From JAIBDK01 sp965261915 (GTDB taxonomy: Bacteria; Pseudomonadota; Gammaproteobacteria; Arenicellales; Poriferihabitantaceae): a stretch of 64,000 bases of DNA. Of the stretch, positions 52,992 through 62,316 are shown piece after piece. Position 1 is the stretch's first letter, and every line of letters starts with the position of its first letter. The position numbers and the translations under genes were made by a program. The notes under the pieces were generated by a model. The model worked only from the letters and a program-made list of their open reading frames with translations, searched no databases and was not told where the DNA came from. Where the stretch lies: positions 868,001 to 932,000 of the forward strand of contig CBDHDW010000013.1 in the NCBI GenBank assembly GCA_965261915.1, written 5' to 3'.

Positions 52992-53240
52992 CTATAACGC
53001 ATGCAAAATCGACTGTTTTTGCTCACAGTCGGGATACAAAATCAGCCTCATCCTATCGCTTTGGCAAGACTCGACGAAAGCAAGTTTTCCAGGGATACGC
53101 GGTTGAAGATCAAGCATCCGTGCAGCTTGGAACATTAACGCCTGATTACTCGAAACATCAAGTACCGCATCGGTAAAAAGTCGTATATTGTGCAAATCGC
53201 TCTCCGATATATCGCACAGCATCGTCTGCCGTTGGATCAA
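52992..53240 (-). CDS. Small hypothetical protein
   Basis: An 82-residue frame with a TTG start at 53240, or ATG at 53222. The protein looks plausible in composition (LHNIRLFTDAVLDVSSNQAL, MFQAARMLDLQPRIPGKLAF) but no family is recognised and no strong ribosome site is seen. It could be a fragment of a larger gene lost around the spacer between hflX and gyrA. The AT-rich inverted repeat before gyrA lies 92 bp after its stop. Coding status is uncertain. Confidence 0.35.
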   Translation of the reverse strand: MIQRQTMLCDISESDLHNIRLFTDAVLDVSSNQALMFQAARMLDLQPRIPGKLAFVESCQSDRMRLILYPDCEQKQSILHAL

Positions 53241-53540
53241 TTGAAAGACCCCGGGCCGGGGCGTTAAAGCAAAGAACCGGGCTAGATAAAGTACTACGCT
53301 ATTTTGCCCGCAGAAACAGTATCAAAAAGATATACGAGAGGGATAAAGCTGAAAACCGCCTTCGCGGCGGCACTCGGGCCGTGGGGCAATGTCTGCATCC
53401 AAAAAACAAAAAGGCAGAATGGAATCTGATTATTGGTAGTCATAGTCAATATTTTCAATGAAACAAACTCTACCGAAATTTAAAAATGCTGCCCAGTCTG
53501 TCATGTCCCGGGATGGGATTTGTTCTTCCTTGTCAAATTA
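53241..53540. other. Spacer with a weak terminator-like hairpin
   Basis: This 300-bp stretch between the small hypothetical gene and the IS982 has no gene. It contains a CCCCGGGCCGGGG palindrome near 53250 and a GC-rich hairpin listed separately. Its last six bases (53535-53540) are the left IS982 target repeat AAATTA. Confidence 0.5.
53356..53370 (-). terminator. Possible rho-independent terminator downstream of hflX
   Basis: On the minus strand CCGCC-GCGAA-GGCGG is followed by TTTTCAGCTTT. The stem is short and the T-run imperfect, so this is a weak candidate. Without the IS982 it would lie about 190 bp after the hflX stop and could end the hfq-hflX transcript. Confidence 0.4.
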
Positions 53541-54525
53541 ACCCGAATAATGGATAAGCGGTAGGGGATTCCTAAATCAGCAAAACTCTGAATCAATGTT
53601 TTGTAGACCGAAACCATTGAGGAAATCCCCCTGCGCGTTGATATCACAGCGCTGTATTGTTGTCTTGACGATTTTGCCAACCTTTTTGAGGATTGGGAGC
53701 GGCACAAGCTGATAGACACTGGCCGTAAACGCAATCGGCAAGGTAAGCTTTCATTGTCGGAAATGTTGTTGATAATGGTCTTGTTTCACACCCGTTTTTT
53801 CAAGAATTTCAAATGCGTCTACTTCTATGGCATTGGTCAGCAATACCGCGAATATTTCACTGAGATCCCATCATATGAACGCTTTGTTGCTTTACAAAGC
53901 CGCCTGTTTCCGCCGCTTTGCCTGTTACTGAAAATGTTGATGGGGCAAGGCGAGAAAACCGGGCTTTACGTCATCGACAGCAGTTCATTGAAGGTCTGCC
54001 ACTCCAAACGTATTCCACGCAACAAGGTCTTTGAAGGGTTGGCAAAGCGTGGCAAGACGACCATGGGTTGGTTCTTCGGCTCCAAGTTACCCATCACAAT
54101 CAACCATAAAGGCGAAATTGTTGCTGTCCGTATTACGCCAGGCAATGTCGATGACCGCGCAGTTCTGGACAAAATGACGGCTGGGTTGACTGGTATATTA
54201 CTTGCAGACAAAGGCTATATTTCAAGCAAATGGTTCCAGAAACTTTGGGGAAAGGGGCTTCATATCATGGTGGGGATTAGAAAGAACATGAAGAATTACC
54301 TCTTGCCGATTTACAATAAGCTATTGATGCGTAAGCGATTTATTGTAGAAACCGTATTCGGCGTTGTCAAGCAGGACATGGGATTAGAACATTCCAGACA
54401 CCGCTCACCCATAAATGCAATCGTACATCTACTGTCGTGTCTCGTGGCCTATTGTCTGAAAAAACAAAAACCCAAAATGGCCTTCAACAAAGCAGATTTA
54501 AGGCCGGCTTATCCATAATTCGGGT
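53541..54525 (+). mobile_element. IS982-family insertion sequence, 985 bp
   Basis: The inverted termini ACCCGAATAATGGATAAGC (53541) and ACCCGAATTATGGATAAGC (complement of 54525-54507) differ at one base. The flanking direct repeat AAATTA (53535-53540 and 54526-54531) is a plausible target duplication. It lies between hflX and gyrA and does not interrupt a recognisable gene. Confidence 0.92.
53631..54518 (+). CDS. IS982-family transposase
   Basis: About 295 residues: VDITALYCCLDDFANLFEDW at the N-terminus, then SLSEMLLIMVLFHTRFFKNF and the catalytic Asp in GLYVIDSSSLKVCH. The second acid is in ILLADKGYISSKW, and the Glu in FIVETVFGVVKQDMGLEHSR. The frame is open from 53607 after a TAG at 53604, and no ATG, GTG or TTG precedes the conserved N-terminus. 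CTG at 53631, eight bases after GAGGA, is chosen as start; ATT 53616 is an alternative. A TTG start at 53754 would remove conserved residues. Confidence 0.88.
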   Translation: MRVDITALYCCLDDFANLFEDWERHKLIDTGRKRNRQGKLSLSEMLLIMVLFHTRFFKNFKCVYFYGIGQQYREYFTEIPSYERFVALQSRLFPPLCLLLKMLMGQGEKTGLYVIDSSSLKVCHSKRIPRNKVFEGLAKRGKTTMGWFFGSKLPITINHKGEIVAVRITPGNVDDRAVLDKMTAGLTGILLADKGYISSKWFQKLWGKGLHIMVGIRKNMKNYLLPIYNKLLMRKRFIVETVFGVVKQDMGLEHSRHRSPINAIVHLLSCLVAYCLKKQKPKMAFNKADLRPAYP

Positions 54526-54553
54526 AAATTAAGATTAGACGCCAAGAACCAAA

Positions 54554-55882
54554 TCAGCCGGAGTGATCCAAATCTTCCCACATCCCGGAAAACTCAGTGT
54601 TGGACCCTAACCACCCCATCGCCGCATCATCCATTTTTACCGTTAACAGCATCTCCCCAGATTCACTGGAAGATTCATCCAAAACATCAGCTCTGCGAAA
54701 TAATTGAGAACGAAGTGCCCCTGCCTGTGGCTTAAGACAAAGCCGATAAACCTTATGTTCTCTACCTAACAGGTCACTAATCGCATCGAGAAGGATTTCG
54801 ATTCCATCTTGTTTGTCCGCAGAAAGCCAGACTCGGTCAACGAGGCCGGATTCTGCCTTTTTATGACTGGGCTTTTCTCCAATCAAATCAATTTTATTAA
54901 ACACCTGAATTGTCGGAATATCCACTGCACCAATATCAGACAATACACTTTCGACCTGAACCCGTAGTTCCTGATGATTCGGATCAGATACATCACTAAC
55001 CAACAACAGACAATCAGCGCTGCAAACTTCTTCCAGTGTTGAGTGGAAAGCGGCTACCAGCGTATGCGGCAAATCCCGAACAAACCCAACCGTATCGGAC
55101 AGGACAACAGCACCAAAGCCCGGTAACTCCACACGACGCATGGTTGGGTCAAGAGTCGCGAACAGTTTGTCTTCAACGAGGACATCCTCGCCGGTGATTG
55201 ACCGGAACAACGATGACTTCCCAGCATTTGTATAACCCACCAGAGAAACGGTAGGAATCGGCGTTCTATGGCGCGCGCGACGACGCAGAAGACGCTGTGA
55301 TTCAACTTTCTGCAGGCGTTGCGTTAATGTCTTAATCCGTCGTCCGATCAAACGCCGGTCTGTTTCTAATTGCGATTCTCCTGGGCCGCGTAAACCGATA
55401 CCACCCTTTTGGCGTTCCAGATGCGTCCATCCGCGAACCAAACGTGTGGACAAATGCCGAAGTTGTGCGAGCTCAACCTGTAACTTTCCTTCACTGGATG
55501 TTGCCCTTTGAGCAAAAATATCCAGGATCAATCCAGACCGGTCAAGCACCCTGCACTTTGTTACTCTTTCCAGATTTCGCTCCTGAATCGGGCTAATTGC
55601 GTGATCAAAAATTACCAGTGTAGCACCATGGTGTGCAACCAGGTCAGCTAGCTCTTCAGCTTTACCTTTCCCAATAAAAGTTGAAGCAACTGGTTTCGAA
55701 CGTACTGCAATCATGCCGTTACAGATTTTCGCACCGGCAGATCGGGCGAGCTCTGTAATTTCAAGAAGCGGATTTGTGTGCTCTTCAGGTGGCAATGATT
55801 CCTGACGAACCACAATTGCCTTCAGCTGATCATCTGAAATCCGACCTGAATGTCTGCCGGATTCATTTACTGCATTAAACAT
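54554..55882 (-). CDS. hflX: GTPase HflX
   Basis: The 442-residue protein (start ATG 55882, MFNAVNESG) has the HflX domain with TFIGKGKAEELADLV and GLRGPGESQLETDRRLI. The GTPase has G1 VGYTNAGKSSLF, G3 DTVGFVRDLPH and G4 FNKIDL. It rescues stalled ribosomes and splits 70S particles under stress. It follows hfq, as in most gammaproteobacteria, but hflK and hflC are not found after it; the IS982 and gyrA region follows instead. Confidence 0.96.
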   Translation of the reverse strand: MFNAVNESGRHSGRISDDQLKAIVVRQESLPPEEHTNPLLEITELARSAGAKICNGMIAVRSKPVASTFIGKGKAEELADLVAHHGATLVIFDHAISPIQERNLERVTKCRVLDRSGLILDIFAQRATSSEGKLQVELAQLRHLSTRLVRGWTHLERQKGGIGLRGPGESQLETDRRLIGRRIKTLTQRLQKVESQRLLRRRARHRTPIPTVSLVGYTNAGKSSLFRSITGEDVLVEDKLFATLDPTMRRVELPGFGAVVLSDTVGFVRDLPHTLVAAFHSTLEEVCSADCLLLVSDVSDPNHQELRVQVESVLSDIGAVDIPTIQVFNKIDLIGEKPSHKKAESGLVDRVWLSADKQDGIEILLDAISDLLGREHKVYRLCLKPQAGALRSQLFRRADVLDESSSESGEMLLTVKMDDAAMGWLGSNTEFSGMWEDLDHSG

Positions 55883-55986
55883 AACATAAGGAATCAGCAA
55901 ATTGTAGACCTACAAACCCACCGGCAAGTTAAACCTGCCATGTTAAATCCTCGGGATTTGCGCAATCAGGATTGATCCGCGTGGGG

Positions 55987-56238
55987 TCAGTCTTCCGCAA
56001 GCGCCATTTCGTCTTCGGTATCGATGCGTACCGCTCGTGCTGGTACGATCGTTGAAATAGCGTGCTTATAAATCATCTGATTAACCGTGTTTCGCAAAAG
56101 AATTACGAACTGGTCGAAAGATTCAATCTGACCTTGCAGTTTAATACCATTTATCAGAAAGATAGAAACAGGGATTCGCTCTTTTCTCAGGACGTTCAGA
56201 AATGGATCCTGAAGAGCCGTTCCTCTTTGTTGTGCCAT
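55987..56238 (-). CDS. hfq: RNA chaperone Hfq
   Basis: The 83-residue protein (start ATG 56238, eight bases behind an AAGG; a GTG three codons earlier is possible) has the Sm1 motif LQDPFLNVLRKERIPVSIFL and GIKLQGQIESFDQFVILL. The Sm2 motif is YKHAISTIVPA. It binds sRNAs and mRNAs as a hexamer. The C-terminus is short and acidic (DTEDEMALAED). It lies between a doeB-like gene and hflX. Confidence 0.97.
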   Translation of the reverse strand: MAQQRGTALQDPFLNVLRKERIPVSIFLINGIKLQGQIESFDQFVILLRNTVNQMIYKHAISTIVPARAVRIDTEDEMALAED

Positions 56239-56629
56239 TTTATTCACCTTTTTTATTTATTAGGTAGCATGTTTTATTTGAATCAGCATAGTCTGCATAC
56301 GGTAAGTATTGTGCAGCATATCCTAATCATCTTGTTTTTTAACGCAGTGTTAGCATTAACCCCGATCTTGATTATCCTGTTCTGCAGTTAACAAAACAGT
56401 CTAAACAAGCTACTCACTGAATGACGGAGGTAACCAATTACAGCTTCTTAGTAGTGGACATCAATGGTATCACAAAGAAACCGGCTGGCGCAGGTTCAAA
56501 ACCTGACGGCAGGATTTTCATATTTCCGATATGTTATTGTTTTTTATGATTTTTTATTTTCGAACTATTAGAAAATGAGTGACCGAAAAATTAATTTTGT
56601 GTAACAAAATCGATTTTGACGACAGCCCT
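56239..56629. other. Spacer between the doeB-like gene and hfq
   Basis: About 390 bp, AT-rich, without a believable gene. The hfq promoter should lie here but no strong -35/-10 pair was fixed. A 110-codon plus-strand frame across 56062-56391 overlaps hfq on the opposite strand and is rejected. No RNA gene was recognised. Confidence 0.4.
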
Positions 56630-57640
56630 TTAATCTGGCTCAATACCAATAACGGCGAGAGAATCCCCCGGCCTGATCAATCCGGGATGGTGGCGGCCGA
56701 TGACAATCCCATCGATGGAAGCGTAATACAAATCAGGATTTTCTCCATTACGCTCAATATTATGAATTTTTGCAATAACCTGACCTTTTACAACGGCATC
56801 GCCGATATCCACCGTTAATTCCAGTAACCCGGTATTCTCTGAGGTGACGAAACAATTACCGTCAGGCATATCGATATTTACCGTATCCCGACCTACCAGC
56901 GGCCGGTTCAAAATCCCGGCATGAGAGCAAAAATTTACGATTCCAGTTTTTGCCACTTCATTTGTCAGGCAGCTGGTTGACCCTCCACCGCCAAGCTCGG
57001 TGGAAACGAAAACTTTTCCCTGATTTTCTGCGGCGGTGTCATACATACTGCCTGCATCCAACTCGAGCAGCATCACGCTGTAGGGAGCTGCAAAAGCACG
57101 CATTGCGGCTTCACATTTTTTCTGTTGCGCTTTATCGTCAAGCACGTGCGCGGCGGCGAAAGGGACAAAGTTCAGGGTCTTACCGCCGGAGTGAATATCG
57201 AGCACAAAATCTGATAATGGCAGAAGAAATCGATTAAAATAGTCGGCCACCTTTTCTGTGGCTGTACCATTCGCATTACCGGGGAAAGATCGATTCATAT
57301 TGCCGTCATCAATCGGCGAGTTTCGTTTGCCGGAGAAAAATGCCGGATAGTTCATCATCGGTATAAAAATTAATCGACCGCTAACCTCATCAAGCGCTAT
57401 TTCATTCGCGAGGTTCAGCAATGCAACGGGGCCTTCGTATTCATCACCATGATTAGCACCCGTAATAATTGCAGTGGGGCCATCACCATTTTTCATCATC
57501 GTTATTGGTGTCATGATCGCACCCCATGCTGATCGGTCATCAGAATGAGGCAGTTTAAGATGGCCATGATGAATTCCATCGGCTTCAAAATCGATATTGC
57601 AACTTACTGGACTTTTTTTCATACCAGAACAATTTTTCAT
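56630..57640 (-). CDS. doeB: DoeB-like deacylase (succinylglutamate desuccinylase/aspartoacylase family)
   Basis: The 336-residue protein belongs to the zinc-dependent AstE/ASPA family. The zinc ligands are expected in ITGANHGDEYEG and VLDIHSGGKTL; MNRSFPGN is the substrate-binding motif. Together with DDGNMNRSFPG and STELGGGGSTS it most resembles DoeB, the N-acetyl-diaminobutyrate deacetylase of ectoine degradation. No other ectoine genes are in the window, so the substrate is inferred. It sits between miaA and hfq, normally adjacent. Confidence 0.8.
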   Translation of the reverse strand: MKNCSGMKKSPVSCNIDFEADGIHHGHLKLPHSDDRSAWGAIMTPITMMKNGDGPTAIITGANHGDEYEGPVALLNLANEIALDEVSGRLIFIPMMNYPAFFSGKRNSPIDDGNMNRSFPGNANGTATEKVADYFNRFLLPLSDFVLDIHSGGKTLNFVPFAAAHVLDDKAQQKKCEAAMRAFAAPYSVMLLELDAGSMYDTAAENQGKVFVSTELGGGGSTSCLTNEVAKTGIVNFCSHAGILNRPLVGRDTVNIDMPDGNCFVTSENTGLLELTVDIGDAVVKGQVIAKIHNIERNGENPDLYYASIDGIVIGRHHPGLIRPGDSLAVIGIEPD

Positions 57641-57645
57641 AATAA

Positions 57646-58590
57646 TTAAATCACTGGACTACTCGGCAATCGTGAATCCAGATACTGGATGACCGTTCCA
57701 GAAACATTTTCAGGGTTTGCTTCAAACCAGGTAATATTCGATTGATTTCGTAACCAAGTCAACTGTCTTTTCGCTAGTTGCCGAGTTGCCGCAACGCCAC
57801 TGTCGACCATTTGATCCAAACTTGCTTGGTCACGCAAAAATCCCAACACCTGGCGATATCCCACGCTTTTCATGGAAGTGAGCTTGTCCGGGTTAGGATA
57901 TGGTGCAACCAACGCACGAACTTCATCAACAAAACCCGAAGCAATCATTTTTTTAAATCGTGATTCGATGCGTCTGTGCAAAGCGTGACGGTTCACGGTA
58001 AATAGTGAAATTTTAACTGGTTGAGTGCTCAATCCGGGTAATTGTGAGCGGCGCATCACATCGCTGGGTACCTGACCCGTGATTTTATAAATTTCCAGAC
58101 CTCTCATCACCCGCTGAATGTCAGCGGGCTGAATTTTACGACATAGTTCTGGATCGATCTGTCGAAGTTCACCGTGTAGTGATTGCGCCCCTCTTTCAGA
58201 CAACTGCTGCTCAAGATCAGCTCTGACAGTTGGATCAGACGCGGGCAAATCAGAAATACCGTTTTCCAGGGCAGCATAGTAGAACATTGTGCCGCCGACA
58301 AATACGGGAACCTTACCCCGAGCCTGAATTTCGTCAATAAGGCGCAACGCATCCAGACGAAACTCTGCAGCAGAATAGGGCTGATCAATATCTCGAATAT
58401 CGATCAGATGATGCGGAAATTCCAGCAGAAAGTCCGCATCAGGTTTTGCGGTACCGATATTCATTCCCTTATAAACCTGCGCAGCATCGACACTAATAAG
58501 TTCGCAGTTTAATGACTCGTATAAAGCAACCGCAACATCCGTCTTACCCGATGCCGTGGGGCCCATGATAAAAACAACCGGAGAATTCAT
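57646..58590 (-). CDS. miaA: tRNA dimethylallyltransferase
   Basis: The 314-residue enzyme (start ATG 58590, MNSPVVFIMGPTASGKTDVA) has a P-loop GPTASGKT, the DXXQVYKGMNIGTAKP motif and FVGGTMFYYAAL. It adds the isopentenyl group to A37 of tRNAs reading UNN codons. It follows mutL by 22 bp and precedes doeB by five, so it is in the same transcript. Confidence 0.96.
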   Translation of the reverse strand: MNSPVVFIMGPTASGKTDVAVALYESLNCELISVDAAQVYKGMNIGTAKPDADFLLEFPHHLIDIRDIDQPYSAAEFRLDALRLIDEIQARGKVPVFVGGTMFYYAALENGISDLPASDPTVRADLEQQLSERGAQSLHGELRQIDPELCRKIQPADIQRVMRGLEIYKITGQVPSDVMRRSQLPGLSTQPVKISLFTVNRHALHRRIESRFKKMIASGFVDEVRALVAPYPNPDKLTSMKSVGYRQVLGFLRDQASLDQMVDSGVAATRQLAKRQLTWLRNQSNITWFEANPENVSGTVIQYLDSRLPSSPVI

Positions 58591-58612
58591 TATCTCGTTT
58601 GCTTCACCAGAG

Positions 58613-60451
58613 TTAACGGCCCCGCATAAACCATTTGTCGATTTCATTGAGAGACACGCTCATCCAGGTGGGTCTGCCATGGTTGCATTGTCCTGATCTT
58701 TCGACCTCCTCCATCTGTCTTAGCAACGCATTCATTTCAGCGATTTCCATTTTTCTATTGGCACGAACAGATCCATGACAAGCCGCGCTTGAAAGGATTT
58801 CATCCCTGGCATCGGCTGCTCGCTGGCTCACGCCATGTTCCTGCAAATCTGAAATGATATCGCGCACCAACGTTTCCACATCAGATTTTCCGAATAGCTC
58901 TGGAACCGAGCGAACTACGATTTTTTCTTCACCGAGAATATCAACATCAAACCCCATCGCAGAAAAATCCTGCGAGAACTGTTCGCAAATCTGCACTTCG
59001 CGCTGACTGACGTTAATCTGCAGGGCAACCAGCAAAGGCTGCTGTCGTATCTTTTTTTGATCAATTTGTGCTTTCAGCGCTTCATAGGTGATCCGCTCGT
59101 GGGCCGCGTGCATATCAACCATGATCAAGCCATCCCTGTTTTCTGCAATGATATAAATACCCCGAAATTGTGCAATTGCAAATCCTAACGGCGGTATATC
59201 GGATGGATCTGATCTGTCTTCAGCATCATGATATTGCGGCGGCAAAACAGTTGGCAGATGAACATGATTTTCTATAGCGTTGCTTTCATTCAGGCTTCCT
59301 GACAATTTTTCATACGTTGAAAGCTGCTCCTGCACCATGGATTGAAAATTTCTTTGTGCCTGCGGCGACCCGTAACCACCAGAACCAGACGTTCCCGCGC
59401 GGAAAGCTGATTCAGGTGAAGGCGCCGCAATATTGCTTTGCTCTGTGGTGAAATGCGCTATAGACCGATGGATTGTTCGATAAATATAGTCGTGAACCGC
59501 TCGGTTTTCCCTGAAACGCACTTCAGTTTTAGCCGGATGCACATTCACATCAACCAGGTCAGGACGAATCGTAAAGTACAAAACAAAGGCTGGATGCCGG
59601 CCATGATAAAGCACGTCACTGTAGGCACGTTTCACCGCGTGAGCCACCAGATTATCATTCACTGCCCTGCCATTGACAAAAAAATACTGCAAATCTCGCT
59701 GGCTTCGGGAGAACGTTGGCAAGCCAATCCAGCCATCAAGTGACATTAGATCAACCTGATCTTCGATATAAACACAGCCACCGGCAAAAGGCTTTCCGCA
59801 AATACCACCAACGCGCTTTTCCTGTTCAATCTGGTTGTTCGCCAGGAATACGTGCAGTACCGGTTTTCCATCATTGACAAAATTGATCTCAACGCTGGGG
59901 TTGGCCAGCGCCACCCGTCTCACTACGGCATCGCAATGATTAAATTCTGTTTTTTCAGTGCGCAGGAATTTTCTTCGCGCGGGTGTGTTGTAAAATAAAT
60001 CCTCCACTTCTACTATGGTTCCCTGCTCTAATGCGCTGGGTTTTACAGTATCAAGTAAATTACCGCCTTCAATACTGATTTCAAATCCCGAACTTTGATC
60101 TGCTGTTTTTGACTTAAGGCACATCCTCGAAACAGCTGCAATACTGGGCAATGCTTCACCACGGAACCCAAGGGTATGCATACTAAACAAGTCTTCAACC
60201 GAATCCAGTTTACTTGTTGCGTGACGTGACAAAGCAATGGCTAACTCTTCCTTTGCAATGCCATGGCCGTTGTCTCGAACCTGTATACGCTTAATACCAC
60301 CTTTATCAATCTGAATATCAATATGCGTAGCCTGGGCATCCACACTATTCTCCAGCAACTCTTTCAACAAAGAAGATGGCCGTTCAATTACCTCGCCTGC
60401 AGCAATCTGGTTAATCAGATTGTCATCAAGTTGTCGTATTTGTCGTCGCAT
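58613..60451 (-). CDS. mutL: DNA mismatch repair protein MutL
   Basis: The 612-residue protein (start ATG 60451, MRRQIRQLDD) has the GHKL ATPase motifs LLKELLENSVDAQAT, VRDNGHGI and HTLGFRGEALPSIAAVS. The C-terminal dimerisation domain contains VDMHAAHERITYE, which fits the DQHA(X)2E(X)4E endonuclease motif with Met for Gln, together with ACHGSVRANRK and CNHGRP. It couples MutS to strand removal. It is downstream of amiC by 20 bp. Confidence 0.95.
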   Translation of the reverse strand: MRRQIRQLDDNLINQIAAGEVIERPSSLLKELLENSVDAQATHIDIQIDKGGIKRIQVRDNGHGIAKEELAIALSRHATSKLDSVEDLFSMHTLGFRGEALPSIAAVSRMCLKSKTADQSSGFEISIEGGNLLDTVKPSALEQGTIVEVEDLFYNTPARRKFLRTEKTEFNHCDAVVRRVALANPSVEINFVNDGKPVLHVFLANNQIEQEKRVGGICGKPFAGGCVYIEDQVDLMSLDGWIGLPTFSRSQRDLQYFFVNGRAVNDNLVAHAVKRAYSDVLYHGRHPAFVLYFTIRPDLVDVNVHPAKTEVRFRENRAVHDYIYRTIHRSIAHFTTEQSNIAAPSPESAFRAGTSGSGGYGSPQAQRNFQSMVQEQLSTYEKLSGSLNESNAIENHVHLPTVLPPQYHDAEDRSDPSDIPPLGFAIAQFRGIYIIAENRDGLIMVDMHAAHERITYEALKAQIDQKKIRQQPLLVALQINVSQREVQICEQFSQDFSAMGFDVDILGEEKIVVRSVPELFGKSDVETLVRDIISDLQEHGVSQRAADARDEILSSAACHGSVRANRKMEIAEMNALLRQMEEVERSGQCNHGRPTWMSVSLNEIDKWFMRGR

Positions 60452-60471
60452 TTCAGATATCCGCTGCAAAT

Positions 60472-61638
60472 CTAGCTGCCGTACAAACTGCTTTTTTGAA
60501 GGTATCGTTTAATACCGAGAACCACTGCATCGGCGATTCTGGATTGATGATTCGGATTCCGTAAAAGTTTCTCTTCGGCAGGGTTGGTGATATACGCCGT
60601 TTCCACCAATATGGATGGAATATCTGGAGATTTCAGCACCGCAAACCCCGCTTGTTCAACCCGCTTACTGTGCACTCGTCCTATTTTCTTAAGCTCCCCC
60701 AACACTTCCCTGCCGAAACTGATGCTTTCGCTAACGGTTTTTGTCATGGATAAATCAAGCAATACCCCCGCAAGCAGATTATCCTTGTCAGCAAGAGATA
60801 CGCCGCCAACCAGATCTGAAGAATTTTCTTTATTCGCTAACCAACGTGCCGTTTCGCTCGATGCACCGCGTTGAGATAATGCATATACCGAAGCACCCCG
60901 TGCATTTTTATTTTTAAAGGCGTCAGCATGAATCGAAACAAAAAGATCCGCTTGTCGCTCTCTTGCGATTCGAGTACGTTTACGCAACCCGATGTAATAA
61001 TCTCCGGTCCGGGTCAATTCTGCTCTTAAGCCTGCTTGCGCATCGATTTTCTTTTTCAGAATTTTTGAAATTGCCAAAACCACATTTTTCTCACGAGCTG
61101 TCTTACCTAACGCACCAGGATCTTCACCGCCATGACCGGGATCAATCAACACCAGCAGATCACCCTCACGATCTTTTGGCTTTTTGGGTTGTGTTGGACT
61201 CGGGAATACCTCTGGTTTATCCGCATCAACAACTGCATCGCGATGGTAGTAATCAACCACAAGTCGATATCGATAATTATCTACTGGACGTAACATCTGT
61301 ATGAAATATCGAACGGGTTTATCGACATCAAATACCAGTCGAAATATATTATTTTCAGGCTGACCTGTCCGAATCCGGCTTATAAATTGCCCTGTTGTAC
61401 CGGGTTGCGGAATCGCACTGTTTAGATTGACACCGGTCAAATCGACCACCACGCGATCCGGTTTTTGCAGCGCAAATGCCGTAAATTGCGCCCCCTGATC
61501 CATATCAAAAACAATTCGGCTTCGATCGGGAGCATGCCACATTCGTATATCCGTAATTTCGGCAGCCTTTATCGGTAAACTCGGCAAAATCGCTAATATT
61601 AATGCCGCTAAAGCAGATTTCCATGCGACACCCTTCAC
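60472..61638 (-). CDS. amiC: N-acetylmuramoyl-L-alanine amidase (AmiC/AmiB type)
   Basis: The enzyme is about 388 residues. GTG 61638 is chosen: it lies one base after the tsaE stop, has a GGA ribosome site 7 bases before, and gives a good signal peptide (VKGVAWKSALAALILAILPS). The N-terminal AMIN domain is ITDIRMWHAPDRSRIVFDMD onward. The zinc amidase domain has VLIDPGHGGEDPGALG, FVSIHADAFKN and a C-terminal SILVETAYITN with catalytic Glu. It cleaves septal murein in the periplasm. Confidence 0.94.
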   Translation of the reverse strand: MKGVAWKSALAALILAILPSLPIKAAEITDIRMWHAPDRSRIVFDMDQGAQFTAFALQKPDRVVVDLTGVNLNSAIPQPGTTGQFISRIRTGQPENNIFRLVFDVDKPVRYFIQMLRPVDNYRYRLVVDYYHRDAVVDADKPEVFPSPTQPKKPKDREGDLLVLIDPGHGGEDPGALGKTAREKNVVLAISKILKKKIDAQAGLRAELTRTGDYYIGLRKRTRIARERQADLFVSIHADAFKNKNARGASVYALSQRGASSETARWLANKENSSDLVGGVSLADKDNLLAGVLLDLSMTKTVSESISFGREVLGELKKIGRVHSKRVEQAGFAVLKSPDIPSILVETAYITNPAEEKLLRNPNHQSRIADAVVLGIKRYLQKSSLYGS

Positions 61639-61639
61639 T

Positions 61640-62074
61640 CTAAATTCCACTCCGATTTTCGTCCAGCGTGATGGCGACATTGCGTGCATCTGCGGCGTAT
61701 TGAATTGAGACCGATACCGTTGCGGGGGGTAAAACACCCAAGCCTCGATCAGGCCATTCAACCAGTAGAATACTTTCGTCGTTTATCATATCCCTCAATC
61801 CAAGAGTTTCCAGTTCCTCCGCTGATTCCAGGCGATACAAATCCAGATGATAAACAGAAAACGATTCAAAACTGTACGGTTCAATCAGAGTATAGGTTGG
61901 ACTGGTTACCCCACCCTGATGACCTAATCCGCGTAAGAATCCACGAACGAAGGTGGTTTTACCAGCACCCAATTCCCCCTCCAGATAAATAATATCACCA
62001 CCCCGCATCAAATCCGCATGATTTCTACCGAGCGATTCCATCGATTGCTCATTCGTCACCAGTTGATCGATCAT
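61640..62074 (-). CDS. tsaE: tRNA threonylcarbamoyladenosine biosynthesis protein TsaE
   Basis: The 144-residue ATPase has the P-loop LEGELGAGKTTFVRGFLRGL, GGVTSPTYTLIEPY and YHLDLYRL. It takes part in t6A synthesis with TsaB and TsaD. It heads the tsaE-amiC-mutL-miaA run, with stop and next start one base apart. Its length is typical. Confidence 0.95.
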   Translation of the reverse strand: MIDQLVTNEQSMESLGRNHADLMRGGDIIYLEGELGAGKTTFVRGFLRGLGHQGGVTSPTYTLIEPYSFESFSVYHLDLYRLESAEELETLGLRDMINDESILLVEWPDRGLGVLPPATVSVSIQYAADARNVAITLDENRSGI

Positions 62075-62316
62075 TCTTGTGCGGGCTGTCAGATTTAAAT
62101 CTTTGAGTGTTCGAAACAGGGTTATATGTCGGCTGTGTACTGCTTGTTATATTGCACAATCGTGATACCGCTATTCATTTCAGAAACAGGCATTCAGGGC
62201 AATATTGCGATGTCACAATCTTACCATGCAGTTGATGCGTAAATTACCTTTCCGGCCGCCCAAAGAGACAAACAGCACAATCTGGATACAAAGATTCTCG
62301 CAGAAATGGTGTGGAA

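Noticed and set aside
56440..56530. Possible tRNA-like sequence with GGTTCAAAACC
   Set aside because: No acceptor stem, anticodon arm or correct spacing can be formed.
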